10,312 nucleotides of DNA from DATKGW01 sp035510605 (GCA_035510605.1 DATKGW010000023.1:1-10312), one strand, 5' to 3'; counted from the first letter of the stretch, positions 1 to 6,689 are shown. Notes: generated from the letters alone by a model not told the origin. A program made the numbers and translations.

Positions 1-1
1 A

Positions 2-517
2 AATGTTTGTGCGGCAATTGCCGCAGTCTGGCAAATCATAGGTGGAAATATTCAAGTAATTACCCAAGTTGTTAAAGACTTTGCGGGGATGGAACATCGC
101 CTGGAATTCGTCCGGGAGCTGGATGGCGTGAAGTATTACAACGACAGTTTTGCCACTACTCCCGAGGCAACCGTTGCGGCTATCAAAGCTTTTAAGCAAC
201 CAAAGGTGATTATTTTGGGTGGCTACGATAAAGGAATTCCATTTTTTGATGTTGTCAATGAGGTGGTCAAAAGCAATACCAGACAAGTTATAGCAATTGG
301 CGATACCGGAGAGAAAATTATTGAGCTACTGGTGCAACGGGGTTTCGAAAAGATAACGCTAGGCGGCAATACCATGCCCGAAATTGTTAAGGCCGCTAAA
401 AACGCAGCCCAACTCGGTGATGTGGTATTGCTAAGTACCGCCTGTGCCAGTTTCGGTTTATTTAAAAACTACAAAGACCGCGGTGACCAGTTTAAGACTG
501 TTGTTAATAATCTTTAG
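2..517 (+). CDS. murD: MurD, UDP-N-acetylmuramoylalanine--D-glutamate ligase (C-terminal part, 5' end outside window)
   Basis: Partial gene, open from base 2 to the TAG at 515-517. MurD is the cytoplasmic ATP-dependent ligase that adds D-glutamate to UDP-MurNAc-L-alanine in peptidoglycan precursor synthesis. The frame begins with NVCAAIAA, the end of the central domain (HN..NA-type motif), followed by the C-terminal Mur ligase domain. Visible family motifs are HRLEFV, the stretch YYNDSFATTPEAT (family DSKATN/DSFATTP loop) and the ILGGYDKG motif; STACASF near the end matches the family's S-P-A-C/S-A-S-F motif. An internal ATG at 89 lies inside the conserved domain and is not the start. The 3' end overlaps the convergent folD gene by 4 bp. 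Assignment is secure; length and N-terminus cannot be judged here. Confidence 0.95.
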   Translation, partial: NVCAAIAAVWQIIGGNIQVITQVVKDFAGMEHRLEFVRELDGVKYYNDSFATTPEATVAAIKAFKQPKVIILGGYDKGIPFFDVVNEVVKSNTRQVIAIGDTGEKIIELLVQRGFEKITLGGNTMPEIVKAAKNAAQLGDVVLLSTACASFGLFKNYKDRGDQFKTVVNNL

Positions 518-1314
518 ATTCTGCCGGCGGCACGAATGACGTTTTCGAACAAGGCGCAGACGGTTAGTGGGCCGACTCCACCGATTTTAGGAGTAATGGT
601 TAAATCATCCCGCTCATAAACATTATCCGCCAAATCGCCTTTTATCTGATTGCCTTCGCTGGCCGTGCCGGCATCAATTACCGCGCAATTTTGTGGAATA
701 TCTCTGGCCGACAAAATGCCCGGATGGCCGACTGCCGTAATAATAATTTGGGAATCCTGCAGCAATTTTTCCCTGTTTTTTGTTGTTTCGATGATGATTT
801 TAGGTTTAATACCGGAATTTTCTAAAAGTTTTTTAAGCGGTGTGCCAACCAAGCGGCCTTGACCGACAATTGTCACTTGTTTATTCTTTAGGTCAATATT
901 ATTACCGGCCAATAGCCAAGTAATCGCCAGTGGTGCCGCACTTTCTAATTCACTGTTTTTACCTAAGCCATCGACGTCTTTATCGGGAACAATACTATTA
1001 ACAATTTCATCGGTTTGAGACGGATCAGCCAGCGGTAATTGCACAATAATGCCATGAGTTTTATTGTCTTTATTCAGCTTTTTAATCAGAATAATGACTT
1101 GATGTTGATCAATTTTATGTATATCGACACCAACTGAAATATCCGCTCCGTAGTGCTTTTTTAGTGACACATACTTGTTGATTGCCGGGTTTTGATTACA
1201 AACAACAACTGCCAGCTTTGGGTTAATCTTTTTAGACTGAATCAAACTGCGCACTTGAGTAGCTTGGCGTTCTTTAATAAAATCGGCCAGTTCTTGTCCG
1301 TTAAGTAATTTCAC
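514..1314 (-). CDS. folD: FolD, bifunctional methylenetetrahydrofolate dehydrogenase/cyclohydrolase
   Basis: 266 residues. FolD converts 5,10-methylene-THF to 10-formyl-THF through NADP-dependent oxidation and hydrolysis, feeding one-carbon units to purine and formyl-Met synthesis. Seen: the Y48-x3-K52 catalytic pair (YVSLK), HGIIVQLPL with the conserved Gln, KDVDG with the active-site Asp, the dinucleotide-binding segment VTIVGQGRLVGTP, and the C-terminal GGVGPLT motif. GQGRLVG replaces the more usual GRSxIVG. At 266 aa it is slightly shorter than typical FolD (about 280-290). The start is GTG at 1312-1314, with no clear Shine-Dalgarno site; a -10-like TAGACT lies 7 nt upstream. It ends tail-to-tail with murD, the two stop codons overlapping. 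Confidence 0.95.
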   Translation of the reverse strand: MKLLNGQELADFIKERQATQVRSLIQSKKINPKLAVVVCNQNPAINKYVSLKKHYGADISVGVDIHKIDQHQVIILIKKLNKDNKTHGIIVQLPLADPSQTDEIVNSIVPDKDVDGLGKNSELESAAPLAITWLLAGNNIDLKNKQVTIVGQGRLVGTPLKKLLENSGIKPKIIIETTKNREKLLQDSQIIITAVGHPGILSARDIPQNCAVIDAGTASEGNQIKGDLADNVYERDDLTITPKIGGVGPLTVCALFENVIRAAGRI

Positions 1315-1363
1315 ATTTATTAGTCTATCAGATAAGAGATGTTAAAATTAGAAAGTCAGTTGC

Positions 1364-1440
1364 GCGCCCGTAGCTCAGCTGGATAGAGCGTTGGTTTCCG
1401 GTACCAAAGGTCGTAGGTTCAAATCCTATCGGGCGTACCA
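1364..1440 (+). tRNA. tRNA-Arg (anticodon CCG)
   Basis: 77-nt cloverleaf with encoded CCA. The acceptor GCGCCCG pairs with CGGGCGT (first pair G-T); the D arm is GCTC/GAGC; the anticodon stem TTGGT/ACCAA encloses loop TTCCGGT, giving anticodon CCG (reads CGG, Arg); the T arm GTAGG/CCTAT encloses TTCAAAT (last pair G-T); discriminator A. A TAAAAT -10-like hexamer at 1343-1348 could serve it. The acceptor is the same sequence as in the minus-strand tRNA-Arg(TCG) at the other end of the window, so the two are related isoacceptors. Confidence 0.95.
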
Positions 1441-1458
1441 CGTAATTTAAAATAGCTT

Positions 1459-1488
1459 TTGGCTTCTGTTAACAGCAGCGTGTACAAT
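1459..1488 (+). promoter_or_regulatory. Promoter of the ABC exporter operon
   Basis: TTGGCT (1459-1464) and TACAAT (1483-1488) with an 18-nt spacer. The -10 ends 9 nt before the ATG at 1498, so the transcript would be leaderless or carry only 2-3 leader bases. An upstream in-frame TTG at 1459 that would extend the protein by 13 residues coincides with the -35 box and is therefore unlikely to be the start. Confidence 0.6.
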
Positions 1489-1497
1489 AAAATCCAT

Positions 1498-2415
1498 ATG
1501 ATTAAATCCTCGCATTTGAGTAAACACTATCACAAAACCGTGGCGGTTGATGATATTTCTTTCGAGGTTGAAACCGGCAAAGTTACTGGATTTTTAGGCC
1601 CCAACGGTGCCGGTAAATCCACTACTATGCGTTTGATGCTAGGGTTGGATAACGGTGGCGGTTCAACAACCTTTAACGGCAAGGCTTTGCGTGAATACGA
1701 TCATCCGTCAAAGATAACCGGTATTTTGCTAGAAGCTAAGGCTTTTCACCCTACTCGCTCCCCCCGTAATCATTTAAAAATCCTAGCTACCGAGGGTAGT
1801 GTGGCTTTATCGCGAGTTGATGAAGTTTTGGATATTGTTGGTTTAAAAGACGTAGCCAAGAAAAAGCCGGGTAATTTTAGCTTAGGAATGAGCCAGCGCC
1901 TGGGCATAGCCGCAGCTATTCTGGCCCAGCCAAAAAGCTTGCTGCTCGATGAACCGGCCAACGGTTTAGACCCAGAAGGTATTGTATGGCTGCGCGAATT
2001 TCTAAAAGCCTATGCGGCCGACGGTAACGCGGTTTTTGTGTCTTCCCATTTACTAAGTGAAATTTCACAAATGGCTGACAATGTTATCGTAATCGGCAAA
2101 GGTAAACTGATTGCCAGTACCTCTATCAAAAACCTGATTTCCGGCAGTACTAAATCAAGTGTCTTTGTGCGTACCTCAAACCTTGCTAAATTCCAAAAAA
2201 TCCTAAAAGATAAAACCATAGATGTTAACACTGTAGACGGCGGTTTGGAAATTTCTGGTGCCAAAACGGATGAAATCGGCAAACTGGCTTTTGATGCCGG
2301 CATCCCCATACTCGAGTTAGCTAATCGCGATGCCTCACTAGAAGATGTTTTTTTGGAATTAACCGAAAATGTTGAGGAATTCCAGGCACACGAGCAGAAG
2401 GACAAAAAGCAATGA
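1498..2415 (+). CDS. ABC transporter ATP-binding protein (BcrA/NatA-like exporter)
   Basis: 305 residues from the ATG at 1498. Cytoplasmic ATPase subunit of a two-component exporter; the substrate is unknown, though this subfamily includes bacitracin/lantibiotic-immunity and Na+ exporters. Seen: Walker A GPNGAGKST at 34-42, ABC signature FSLGMSQRLGIA at 127-138, Walker B plus D-loop LLLDEPANGLDPEG from 148, and the H-loop SSHLLSE. The Q-loop glutamine position appears to be Glu79 (GILLEAKAF), as is common in this BcrA-like group. Residues after about 220 form the C-terminal extension typical of drug/lantibiotic-type ATPases. The ATG was chosen because a promoter occupies the upstream extension. 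The stop overlaps the permease start (ATGA), so the two are coupled. Confidence 0.93.
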   Translation: MIKSSHLSKHYHKTVAVDDISFEVETGKVTGFLGPNGAGKSTTMRLMLGLDNGGGSTTFNGKALREYDHPSKITGILLEAKAFHPTRSPRNHLKILATEGSVALSRVDEVLDIVGLKDVAKKKPGNFSLGMSQRLGIAAAILAQPKSLLLDEPANGLDPEGIVWLREFLKAYAADGNAVFVSSHLLSEISQMADNVIVIGKGKLIASTSIKNLISGSTKSSVFVRTSNLAKFQKILKDKTIDVNTVDGGLEISGAKTDEIGKLAFDAGIPILELANRDASLEDVFLELTENVEEFQAHEQKDKKQ

Positions 2416-3158
2416 TAACTCAAATAAAAGCTGAGCTAAAAAAATTATTTACAATCCGCTCAACTTATTTCATTTTGGCGCTGGCCTTTTTGCTGGTTTT
2501 CTTTTTTGCATTTTACATTTCCGGGTGGCATCTGGAAGCTAAAGATTTGCATAATCCGTTCACCCTGCAAGGTGATATAACCGGTGCTGTCAGTGCCGTA
2601 TCTATTTTTTCGGCATTAATCGCATTATTATTATTCACCCACGAATACCGCTATAACACTATAATGTACACTCTGACATCCTCTAATAGCCGGAGCAAAG
2701 TGCTGTTGGCAAAAATTTTGGTAATAAGTGCTCTGGCAATTATTTTTACCCTGTTTTTTGCGACATTGTCGCCGTTATTATCTCTTTTTGGAATTCATGC
2801 GCATCATTTGCACCTGGTACCCCAAACTCTGCATTATGGCAATATAATCTGGCGCAGTTTGTTTTATGGCTGGGGTTATGGCATGGCAGGATTATTGATT
2901 GCCGCTTTAGTCCGAAACCAGGTTGGTGCCATCATCACCCTCTTTATTGTTCCCGACACTGTTGAGGGTTTGCTTAGTTTATTGCTGAAGAAAAATGCCG
3001 TTTACTTGCCGTTTAGTTCCATCCACGCAGTTATTGGCCAGGGTTTGAACTACAACAATAGCATTACCGCCGGACATGCCGCATTACTGTTTAGCGGCTA
3101 TTTAATCATCGGCTGGTTGATTGCCTGGGTTCTATTCTTGCGCCGTGATGCCAACTAG
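2412..3158 (+). CDS. ABC-2 type transporter permease
   Basis: 248 residues; membrane partner of the preceding ATPase. A short basic cytoplasmic N-terminus (MITQIKAELKKLFTIRSTY) is typical of ABC-2 permeases, which often start with an amphipathic helix followed by a TIRSTY-type motif. About six membrane segments can be read: roughly 18-40, 58-78, 98-126, 147-168, 171-192 and 222-244. A Shine-Dalgarno-like AGAAGGA lies upstream within the ATPase gene, and the start overlaps the ATPase stop by 4 bp (ATGA). It ends 9 bp from the end of the convergent mscL. The exported substrate cannot be deduced. Confidence 0.88.
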   Translation: MITQIKAELKKLFTIRSTYFILALAFLLVFFFAFYISGWHLEAKDLHNPFTLQGDITGAVSAVSIFSALIALLLFTHEYRYNTIMYTLTSSNSRSKVLLAKILVISALAIIFTLFFATLSPLLSLFGIHAHHLHLVPQTLHYGNIIWRSLFYGWGYGMAGLLIAALVRNQVGAIITLFIVPDTVEGLLSLLLKKNAVYLPFSSIHAVIGQGLNYNNSITAGHAALLFSGYLIIGWLIAWVLFLRRDAN

Positions 3159-3167
3159 CTTGGCCGG

Positions 3168-3581
3168 CTAATCTTCTGGTTTGACTTTGGCGGTACAGTG
3201 CCTGCAACGAGATGCCAGTTTTGGAATTTCACTTAAGCATTCCGGGCATTCCCTGGTAGTTTTTTCCGGCTCGCCTTTGCGACGATTGGCTATGGTAACC
3301 ATTTTATTAATTGGCTGGACAACAAAAAAGAATATCACAGCGGCGATAGATAAAAACGAAACAAGGGCATTAATTACATCGCCATAAAGCAGCTTGCTGC
3401 CATGAATCGTAAAACTCAAAGTAGAAAAATCAGTTTTGCCGGCAATGGCGGCAATTATTGGTGTCAATATATCTCTAACGAGCGCCGTTACAACCGACCC
3501 GAATGCAGCACCAATAACAACCGCTACGGCTAAATCGACAGCATTGCCACGTAAGACAAACTTCTTAAAATCTTTTAACAT
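3168..3581 (-). CDS. mscL: MscL, large-conductance mechanosensitive channel with C-terminal zinc ribbon
   Basis: 137 residues. MscL forms a homopentameric inner-membrane pore that opens on membrane tension to release solutes during osmotic downshock. Seen: an amphipathic N-terminus (MLKDFKKFVLRGN), TM1 at about 15-45 with the glycine/alanine-rich AVAVVIGAAFGSVV pore helix, a periplasmic loop, TM2 at about 71-94 ending QPINKM, then a cytoplasmic tail with CPEC at 112-115 and CRHC at 126-129, a two-CxxC zinc ribbon. The start has a strong Shine-Dalgarno site (GGGGGAGGAAAT before ATG), unlike many neighbours. It is monocistronic and convergent with the ABC permease. Confidence 0.95.
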   Translation of the reverse strand: MLKDFKKFVLRGNAVDLAVAVVIGAAFGSVVTALVRDILTPIIAAIAGKTDFSTLSFTIHGSKLLYGDVINALVSFLSIAAVIFFFVVQPINKMVTIANRRKGEPEKTTRECPECLSEIPKLASRCRHCTAKVKPED

Positions 3582-3688
3582 ATTTCCTCCCCCAAAGTAT
3601 TGATTTTATTTTAGCATTTATGTCTTTTATAGGATAACTTTCGCCATTTTTGGCTCATCAGGTAAACCACTCAGTTTACGAGTTATTC

Positions 3689-3701
3689 GAATACGAGAGA
3701 C
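3689..3701 (+). repeat. Left copy of a 13-bp inverted repeat flanking the three-gene block
   Basis: GAATACGAGAGAC at 3689-3701 is the exact reverse complement of 4787-4799. The two copies bracket the operon of three unknown genes. This could be a terminal inverted repeat of a small insertion, or a pairing between the ends of the transcript. A 13-bp match is only weakly significant in a 10-kb window; the position is what makes it notable. Confidence 0.5.
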
Positions 3702-3714
3702 ATTTGCCCCCTCA

Positions 3715-3740
3715 GGCGGGGGCGCTTTTGCGCCCCCGCC
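3715..3740 (-). terminator. Strong GC-rich hairpin after the three-gene operon (possible terminator)
   Basis: A perfect 11-bp stem GGCGGGGGCGC with a 4-nt loop, 11 bp beyond the stop codon of the last gene of the minus-strand operon. No U-tract follows on either strand, so it is not a classic intrinsic terminator. It could block exonucleases or define the RNA 3' end. It is far more GC-rich than the surroundings. Confidence 0.5.
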
Positions 3741-3750
3741 ACACGGGTTG

Positions 3751-3918
3751 CTATTTGGGCTTGTGGAGTTTGTCCTTTATCTTGGGCCAATTTATCCACA
3801 AGAGGGTTAAGAACATGCAGAACGCCAGAAACCCGACAACGTAAATGTAATGCTTCCCAGCCAAGTACATGGCTAGCAACAACACCGCCAGAAAAATAAG
3901 CGGCTTTAGTTTACCCAT
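3751..3918 (-). CDS. Small two-helix membrane protein, third gene of the unknown operon
   Basis: 55 residues, beginning MGKLKPLIFLAVLLL and ending KIKDKLHKPK. Two hydrophobic segments (about 5-20 and 24-43) and a basic tail suggest a small integral membrane protein with its C-terminus in the cytoplasm. The start is supported by a very good Shine-Dalgarno site (AGAGGTGAT, 6-7 nt before ATG) lying in the end of the preceding gene, whose TGA is only 4 nt upstream, so the two are probably translated together. A GC-rich hairpin follows 11 bp after the TAG. No family is recognised. A plus-strand open frame over the same bases has no ribosome binding site and crosses the hairpin. Confidence 0.7.
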   Translation of the reverse strand: MGKLKPLIFLAVLLLAMYLAGKHYIYVVGFLAFCMFLTLLWINWPKIKDKLHKPK

Positions 3919-3922
3919 AGCA

Positions 3923-4228
3923 TCACCTCTGACGTACGACTCGATATCCGACTTCGGACATCGAGTGCCTGTTTTCGAGCTTGCGCAGCTTGAGATTTGC
4001 GGCTCTTAAAGTCTCTCTGTCGTCCTTGAGAGACTCTTGAGTGACACGAAGAGCTCGTCTCTGCTGCCTTGCTACCACGATGTTAGTTGCTATGCGTTGA
4101 TCCAGTGTGGCTATCTGCTTACGCAGAATATCCATCTGGTGCCCCGGCGATCGCCACCACGCATCCCATACCGCTCCTGTGAGCAATATGAGCACGGTAA
4201 TAGCGATTGCCTCCCATAAAGCAGACAC
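3923..4228 (-). CDS. Membrane-anchored coiled-coil protein of unknown function
   Basis: 101 residues. One N-terminal membrane segment (about 4-21, EAIAITVLILLTGAVWDAWW) is followed by a long charged helical region (about 32-88, repeated heptad-like QIATLDQRI, ESLKDDRETLRAANLKLRKLE) typical of a coiled coil. The start is GTG at 4226-4228 with the Shine-Dalgarno GGGGAGGA just upstream. Lysine is encoded by AAG throughout and leucine mostly by CTC/CTG, different from the A/T-ending codons of the flanking core genes, which hints at acquisition. The architecture is reminiscent of spanin- or Rz-like phage proteins or small structural membrane proteins, but there is no sequence match I can claim. 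Second gene of three. Confidence 0.72.
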   Translation of the reverse strand: MSALWEAIAITVLILLTGAVWDAWWRSPGHQMDILRKQIATLDQRIATNIVVARQQRRALRVTQESLKDDRETLRAANLKLRKLENRHSMSEVGYRVVRQR

Positions 4229-4283
4229 GGCTCCTCCCCTTTTGGTAAATCCTCCAGTTGGCGGTGTTCAGGGCCATTAGCCC

Positions 4284-4706
4284 TTAATACCTTCCTGTAC
4301 GGCGCCGAGACTGCCTGGCTCTCATGTGCTCGTCAAACTGCACATCAAAGACTAAATTGCAGAGCCTCGTGCACTCTGCATAGTCATCCTCGATGCGGTT
4401 AGCGGCGTGGTTCAAAAGCTGACGGAGTTGATTTTCATACATCACATCTTGTTCGTTCAGCTGCTTATTTTTTAGCTCTCTCTTGAGTTGCCTGTAAATA
4501 AGCTGCCGGTTGAGCTTTTTGAATTCACGCCTATAAAACTTGAGATTATCATACATTTTTCTCAATTTCTCGAGCAAATCGTCTACAGTCTCAGAACGAT
4601 TTGTGGTGTGCGCCAGAGTGTTTCTTACATCCTGCCGGATATAGAGTCGTTTCTTGGCTTTCTTTTTGCTGACCGGTGGGCCAGCAAAAAACTCGAATAG
4701 CAGCAT
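4284..4706 (-). CDS. Basic helical protein of unknown function, first gene of the three-gene operon
   Basis: 140 residues, not recognised. Very rich in Lys/Arg: a KKKAKKR cluster near 14-20, a long predicted coiled-coil or helical stretch at about 38-85 (VDDLLEKLRKMYDNL, FKKLNRQLIYRQLKRELKN), a second helical part at 90-125, and an RARQSRRRTGRY tail. No signal peptide or membrane helix apart from a short hydrophobic start (MLLFEFFAG). The start ATG has a GGGAGG Shine-Dalgarno site 7 nt upstream. A DNA- or RNA-binding or phage-like structural role is possible on charge alone. It heads the operon read from the promoter at 4835-4863, after a leader of about 120 nt holding a large hairpin. Confidence 0.7.
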   Translation of the reverse strand: MLLFEFFAGPPVSKKKAKKRLYIRQDVRNTLAHTTNRSETVDDLLEKLRKMYDNLKFYRREFKKLNRQLIYRQLKRELKNKQLNEQDVMYENQLRQLLNHAANRIEDDYAECTRLCNLVFDVQFDEHMRARQSRRRTGRY

Positions 4707-4732
4707 TACTGGCCTCCCATGGTAGGTGTTTC

Positions 4733-4784
4733 CTAACTGACGTTACTACTCGCTCCAAAAGTAGTGAACACTAACGTCAGTTAG
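4733..4784 (-). promoter_or_regulatory. Large stem-loop in the 5' leader of the three-gene operon
   Basis: A perfect 13-bp inverted repeat (CTAACTGACGTTA at 4733-4745, complement at 4772-4784) is extended inside by a 5-bp stem (CTACT 4746-4750, AGTAG 4760-4764) with a 7-nt bulge. It lies between the predicted transcription start and the Shine-Dalgarno site, so it would fold in the mRNA leader. It could be an attenuator, a protein-binding operator or an RNA stabiliser. No known riboswitch class is recognised. Confidence 0.6.
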
Positions 4785-4786
4785 TT

Positions 4787-4799
4787 GTCTCTCGTATTC
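4787..4799 (-). repeat. Right copy of the 13-bp inverted repeat flanking the three-gene block
   Basis: Exact reverse complement of 3689-3701. On the minus-strand transcript this copy falls in the 5' leader and the other past the last gene, so the RNA ends could pair. It overlaps a local 9-bp inverted repeat (4792-4800 with 4824-4832) around the predicted transcription start. Confidence 0.5.
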
Positions 4800-4834
4800 T
4801 TAAAATGCATCTAGACAATGCCTAGAATACGAAT

Positions 4835-4863
4835 GTTATATCATTTAATAAGCATTAATGCAA
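4835..4863 (-). promoter_or_regulatory. Promoter of the three-gene operon
   Basis: On the minus strand TTGCAT (4863-4858) and TATAAC (4840-4835) are separated by 17 nt, a good sigma-70-type promoter. Transcription would start near 4828, inside a 9-bp inverted repeat (4792-4800 / 4824-4832) that could serve as an operator. Confidence 0.6.
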
Positions 4864-4905
4864 CACTTATGGTAACATTCCGAGCTTACTCCGGACTATG
4901 TTTAG

Positions 4906-5268
4906 CTAACTAGCGGGGGTTTCTGGCGTATCTGTCGGGGGAGCCATGGTTGTAGGCACTGCAGTATCGGAACCGACTTTATTGAATGAATCTTGGACTA
5001 TGGCTTGGCCAATCATACCCAGCAGCCACATGACAACAAAAGCCAGCACACCACTCATCTTTTCTTTGGTGACATGCTCAACACCTTCGGCATATCGCCA
5101 ATACCACCAGATACTACCGACGATTGGGATTAACCATATCCAAGCGGTGGGAATAGTCTCGCCCAACTTGTTCATTTCGCCCTTGGTTTTAACAGCCCAA
5201 TACCACGAATATAGCCCCAAAGTTATAAAACCCAAGGCAAAAACTGCGATAGGATCTCTGTTTTTCAT
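4906..5268 (-). CDS. DUF4234-like small integral membrane protein
   Basis: 120 residues. The N-terminus (RDPIAVFALGFITLGLYSWYWAVKTKGEMN) matches the DUF4234 pattern: a membrane helix with ITLGLY-x-WYW followed by a charged KTKGEMN stretch. Three hydrophobic segments lie at about 7-25, 42-58 and 74-95, with a T/P-rich, probably disordered tail at 100-120. The start ATG has a GGAG Shine-Dalgarno site with good spacing. Its molecular role is unknown; family members are multipass membrane proteins. It is downstream of the membrane protein gene at 5352 in the same orientation, with an 83-bp gap that could hold its own promoter. Confidence 0.75.
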   Translation of the reverse strand: MKNRDPIAVFALGFITLGLYSWYWAVKTKGEMNKLGETIPTAWIWLIPIVGSIWWYWRYAEGVEHVTKEKMSGVLAFVVMWLLGMIGQAIVQDSFNKVGSDTAVPTTMAPPTDTPETPAS

Positions 5269-5351
5269 TTTTTCTCCGTTAATTTATTCTTTTTAAGCTT
5301 ATGATTAATTTAACTTTAAAACAAGCTGCGGTTTTTGGTATGTAATGTTGG

Positions 5352-6458
5352 CTACAAGCTGCCTGAAAAACCCGAAAAGGAATCCATTAGTTGTGTGAGA
5401 TTTAACTCTTTTATAGTCAAAACGTTGGTTGGCTTGGCCGTATCCACTTGTTTGTCTTCTGCGATCAAGCTTAAGGTCACCTTGGTACTGTCTTGACCGG
5501 TAACGGTTGCTGTTAATTTGCCCATTTGCTTTTTGCTATTAACCCACATATAAATATCACCGATTTGGACACTACCGGTACCGGATGAAGTCGATGCTTT
5601 ATCGGCTATAGACGATGTATCCGCAAAACCACATTTTGTGGCTAAATCCTTAGTGGAACCTTCGAACTGCTTACCAAGGTTTTCTGCGAAGCTTTTAAGT
5701 TTTGGTTGATCAATAGCAACCTTAAACTTCGTCATTTTTTGCCCGCTTATCGTATCCTGACCAACTTTTGTGATAGTTGCAAAATTCTGCTCGGAGTAAA
5801 CCTTACCAAATTGTTTTTCCATGTCATTTTTAGAAGCAGTTATGTAAGAGGCATAAGCGTCTACACATTTATTAGCCTTGACGGCAGTTGCGGAATCAAT
5901 AAAACCGGCATCTTGAATATCGCTGACACTTAGACGTAGCCATTTATCACCGAAGGTATTTGCTAGCTGTTGCAAGCCAGATGAACTTTGTCCGCCAGCC
6001 ACCAAATTGAGCAGTGACGGCAGTTGATCCACCTTGATATACAGCTCTTTGTCACTCACTCTGGCGATTATAGAACCGCTAATTTTAAATGCAGAGAATT
6101 CGGTGCTTATGTCGACTCTGGTATTTCCATCTTTATCCATACCGCCAATTACACCTACCACTACTTTGCCCGTCGAACTGTTATTAGTATCAACCTCGGC
6201 ATTGACGGTATAGGTCTGTGGCGTTTTAGGGTCTAGCACATTCCCGATAGCTGCTTTAACAACATTGCTGGGCTTATTCGGTACAACGTAACCAAAATAA
6301 GCGGCAGCACTGAGACCCGATATTAATATGACAGCGGCAATTATTTCCATAGCTAGGCCGGGCATCTTTAATTTTTGATACCATTTTTTGGGTTGAGTCG
6401 AACTCAAATCACCTATTAGCTGCGGTACTGTTGGGTCACCGGTATTCATATCGGACAC
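5352..6458 (-). CDS. Single-pass membrane protein with large extracytoplasmic domain (C-terminal part of a gene interrupted by an in-frame stop)
   Basis: 368 residues from a GTG at 6458 (an ATG follows at 6449). A short P/Q/T-rich segment is followed by KKWYQKLKMPG, one membrane helix at about 38-59, then a roughly 300-residue outside domain rich in Ser, Thr, Lys and Asp. The outside domain has a lipoprotein-like layout (YTVNAEVDTN, VGVIGGMDKDGNTRVDIS, KLTATVTGQDSTKVTLSL) resembling LppX/LprG-type beta folds, but no family is certain. Neither GTG nor ATG has a Shine-Dalgarno site. The same frame continues upstream through a TAA at 6518-6516 to an ATG at 6689 that has both a ribosome binding site and a promoter, so the original protein was probably about 445 residues. 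The piece could be made by reinitiation, or the gene may be broken. Confidence 0.75.
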   Translation of the reverse strand: MSDMNTGDPTVPQLIGDLSSTQPKKWYQKLKMPGLAMEIIAAVILISGLSAAAYFGYVVPNKPSNVVKAAIGNVLDPKTPQTYTVNAEVDTNNSSTGKVVVGVIGGMDKDGNTRVDISTEFSAFKISGSIIARVSDKELYIKVDQLPSLLNLVAGGQSSSGLQQLANTFGDKWLRLSVSDIQDAGFIDSATAVKANKCVDAYASYITASKNDMEKQFGKVYSEQNFATITKVGQDTISGQKMTKFKVAIDQPKLKSFAENLGKQFEGSTKDLATKCGFADTSSIADKASTSSGTGSVQIGDIYMWVNSKKQMGKLTATVTGQDSTKVTLSLIAEDKQVDTAKPTNVLTIKELNLTQLMDSFSGFSGSL

Positions 6459-6515
6459 TATGGCCTGTGGATGTGTTGGTACATTACCAACCGCTGGAGT
6501 AGATTCAACACTAGG

Positions 6516-6689
6516 TTACGGGCTATTCACTTGGTCGGTTGGATCCACATTATTTTGTGAACCGTCTTCTGCTACCGGAATCGATGTTTCAGGAGAAATA
6601 ATAGGTTGTTCAGCCGCAACATTCGGTTGTTGCTCGTCTATTGGCTCAACTGGATTATTTAATGATTCAGGCTGTTCTTGCTCGTCCAT
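6516..6689 (-). pseudogene. Interrupted N-terminal coding part of the membrane protein (57 codons then TAA)
   Basis: An ATG at 6689 with AGGAG 10 nt upstream opens a 57-residue acidic, Q/P/N-rich frame (MDEQEQPESLNNPVEPIDEQ...) that ends at TAA 6518-6516. The frame continues without a shift into PSVESTPAVGNVPTHPQ and on into the 368-residue protein. The composition is the same on both sides of the stop, fitting one disordered cytoplasmic N-terminal tail. The stop sits in P-stop-P context and is one C-to-T change from CAA (Gln). This could be a true nonsense mutation, a sequencing error or a minority variant. Confidence 0.6.

Noticed and set aside
2010..2423. Minus-strand 137-codon frame inside the ABC ATPase gene
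   Set aside because: Antisense shadow of a gene with complete ABC motifs; no ribosome binding site and a Ser-rich composition typical of reverse-frame translation.
3650..3844. Plus-strand 64-codon open frame
   Set aside because: No Shine-Dalgarno site, it runs through the GC-rich hairpin and is antisense to the better-supported 55-residue membrane protein gene.
4946..5296. Plus-strand 116-codon frame over the DUF4234-like gene
   Set aside because: Antisense shadow; the minus-strand frame has a Shine-Dalgarno site, membrane helices and family motifs.
5321..5362. Direct repeat ACAAGCTGC (5321-5329 and 5354-5362)
   Set aside because: Nine bases with no associated structure; likely chance.
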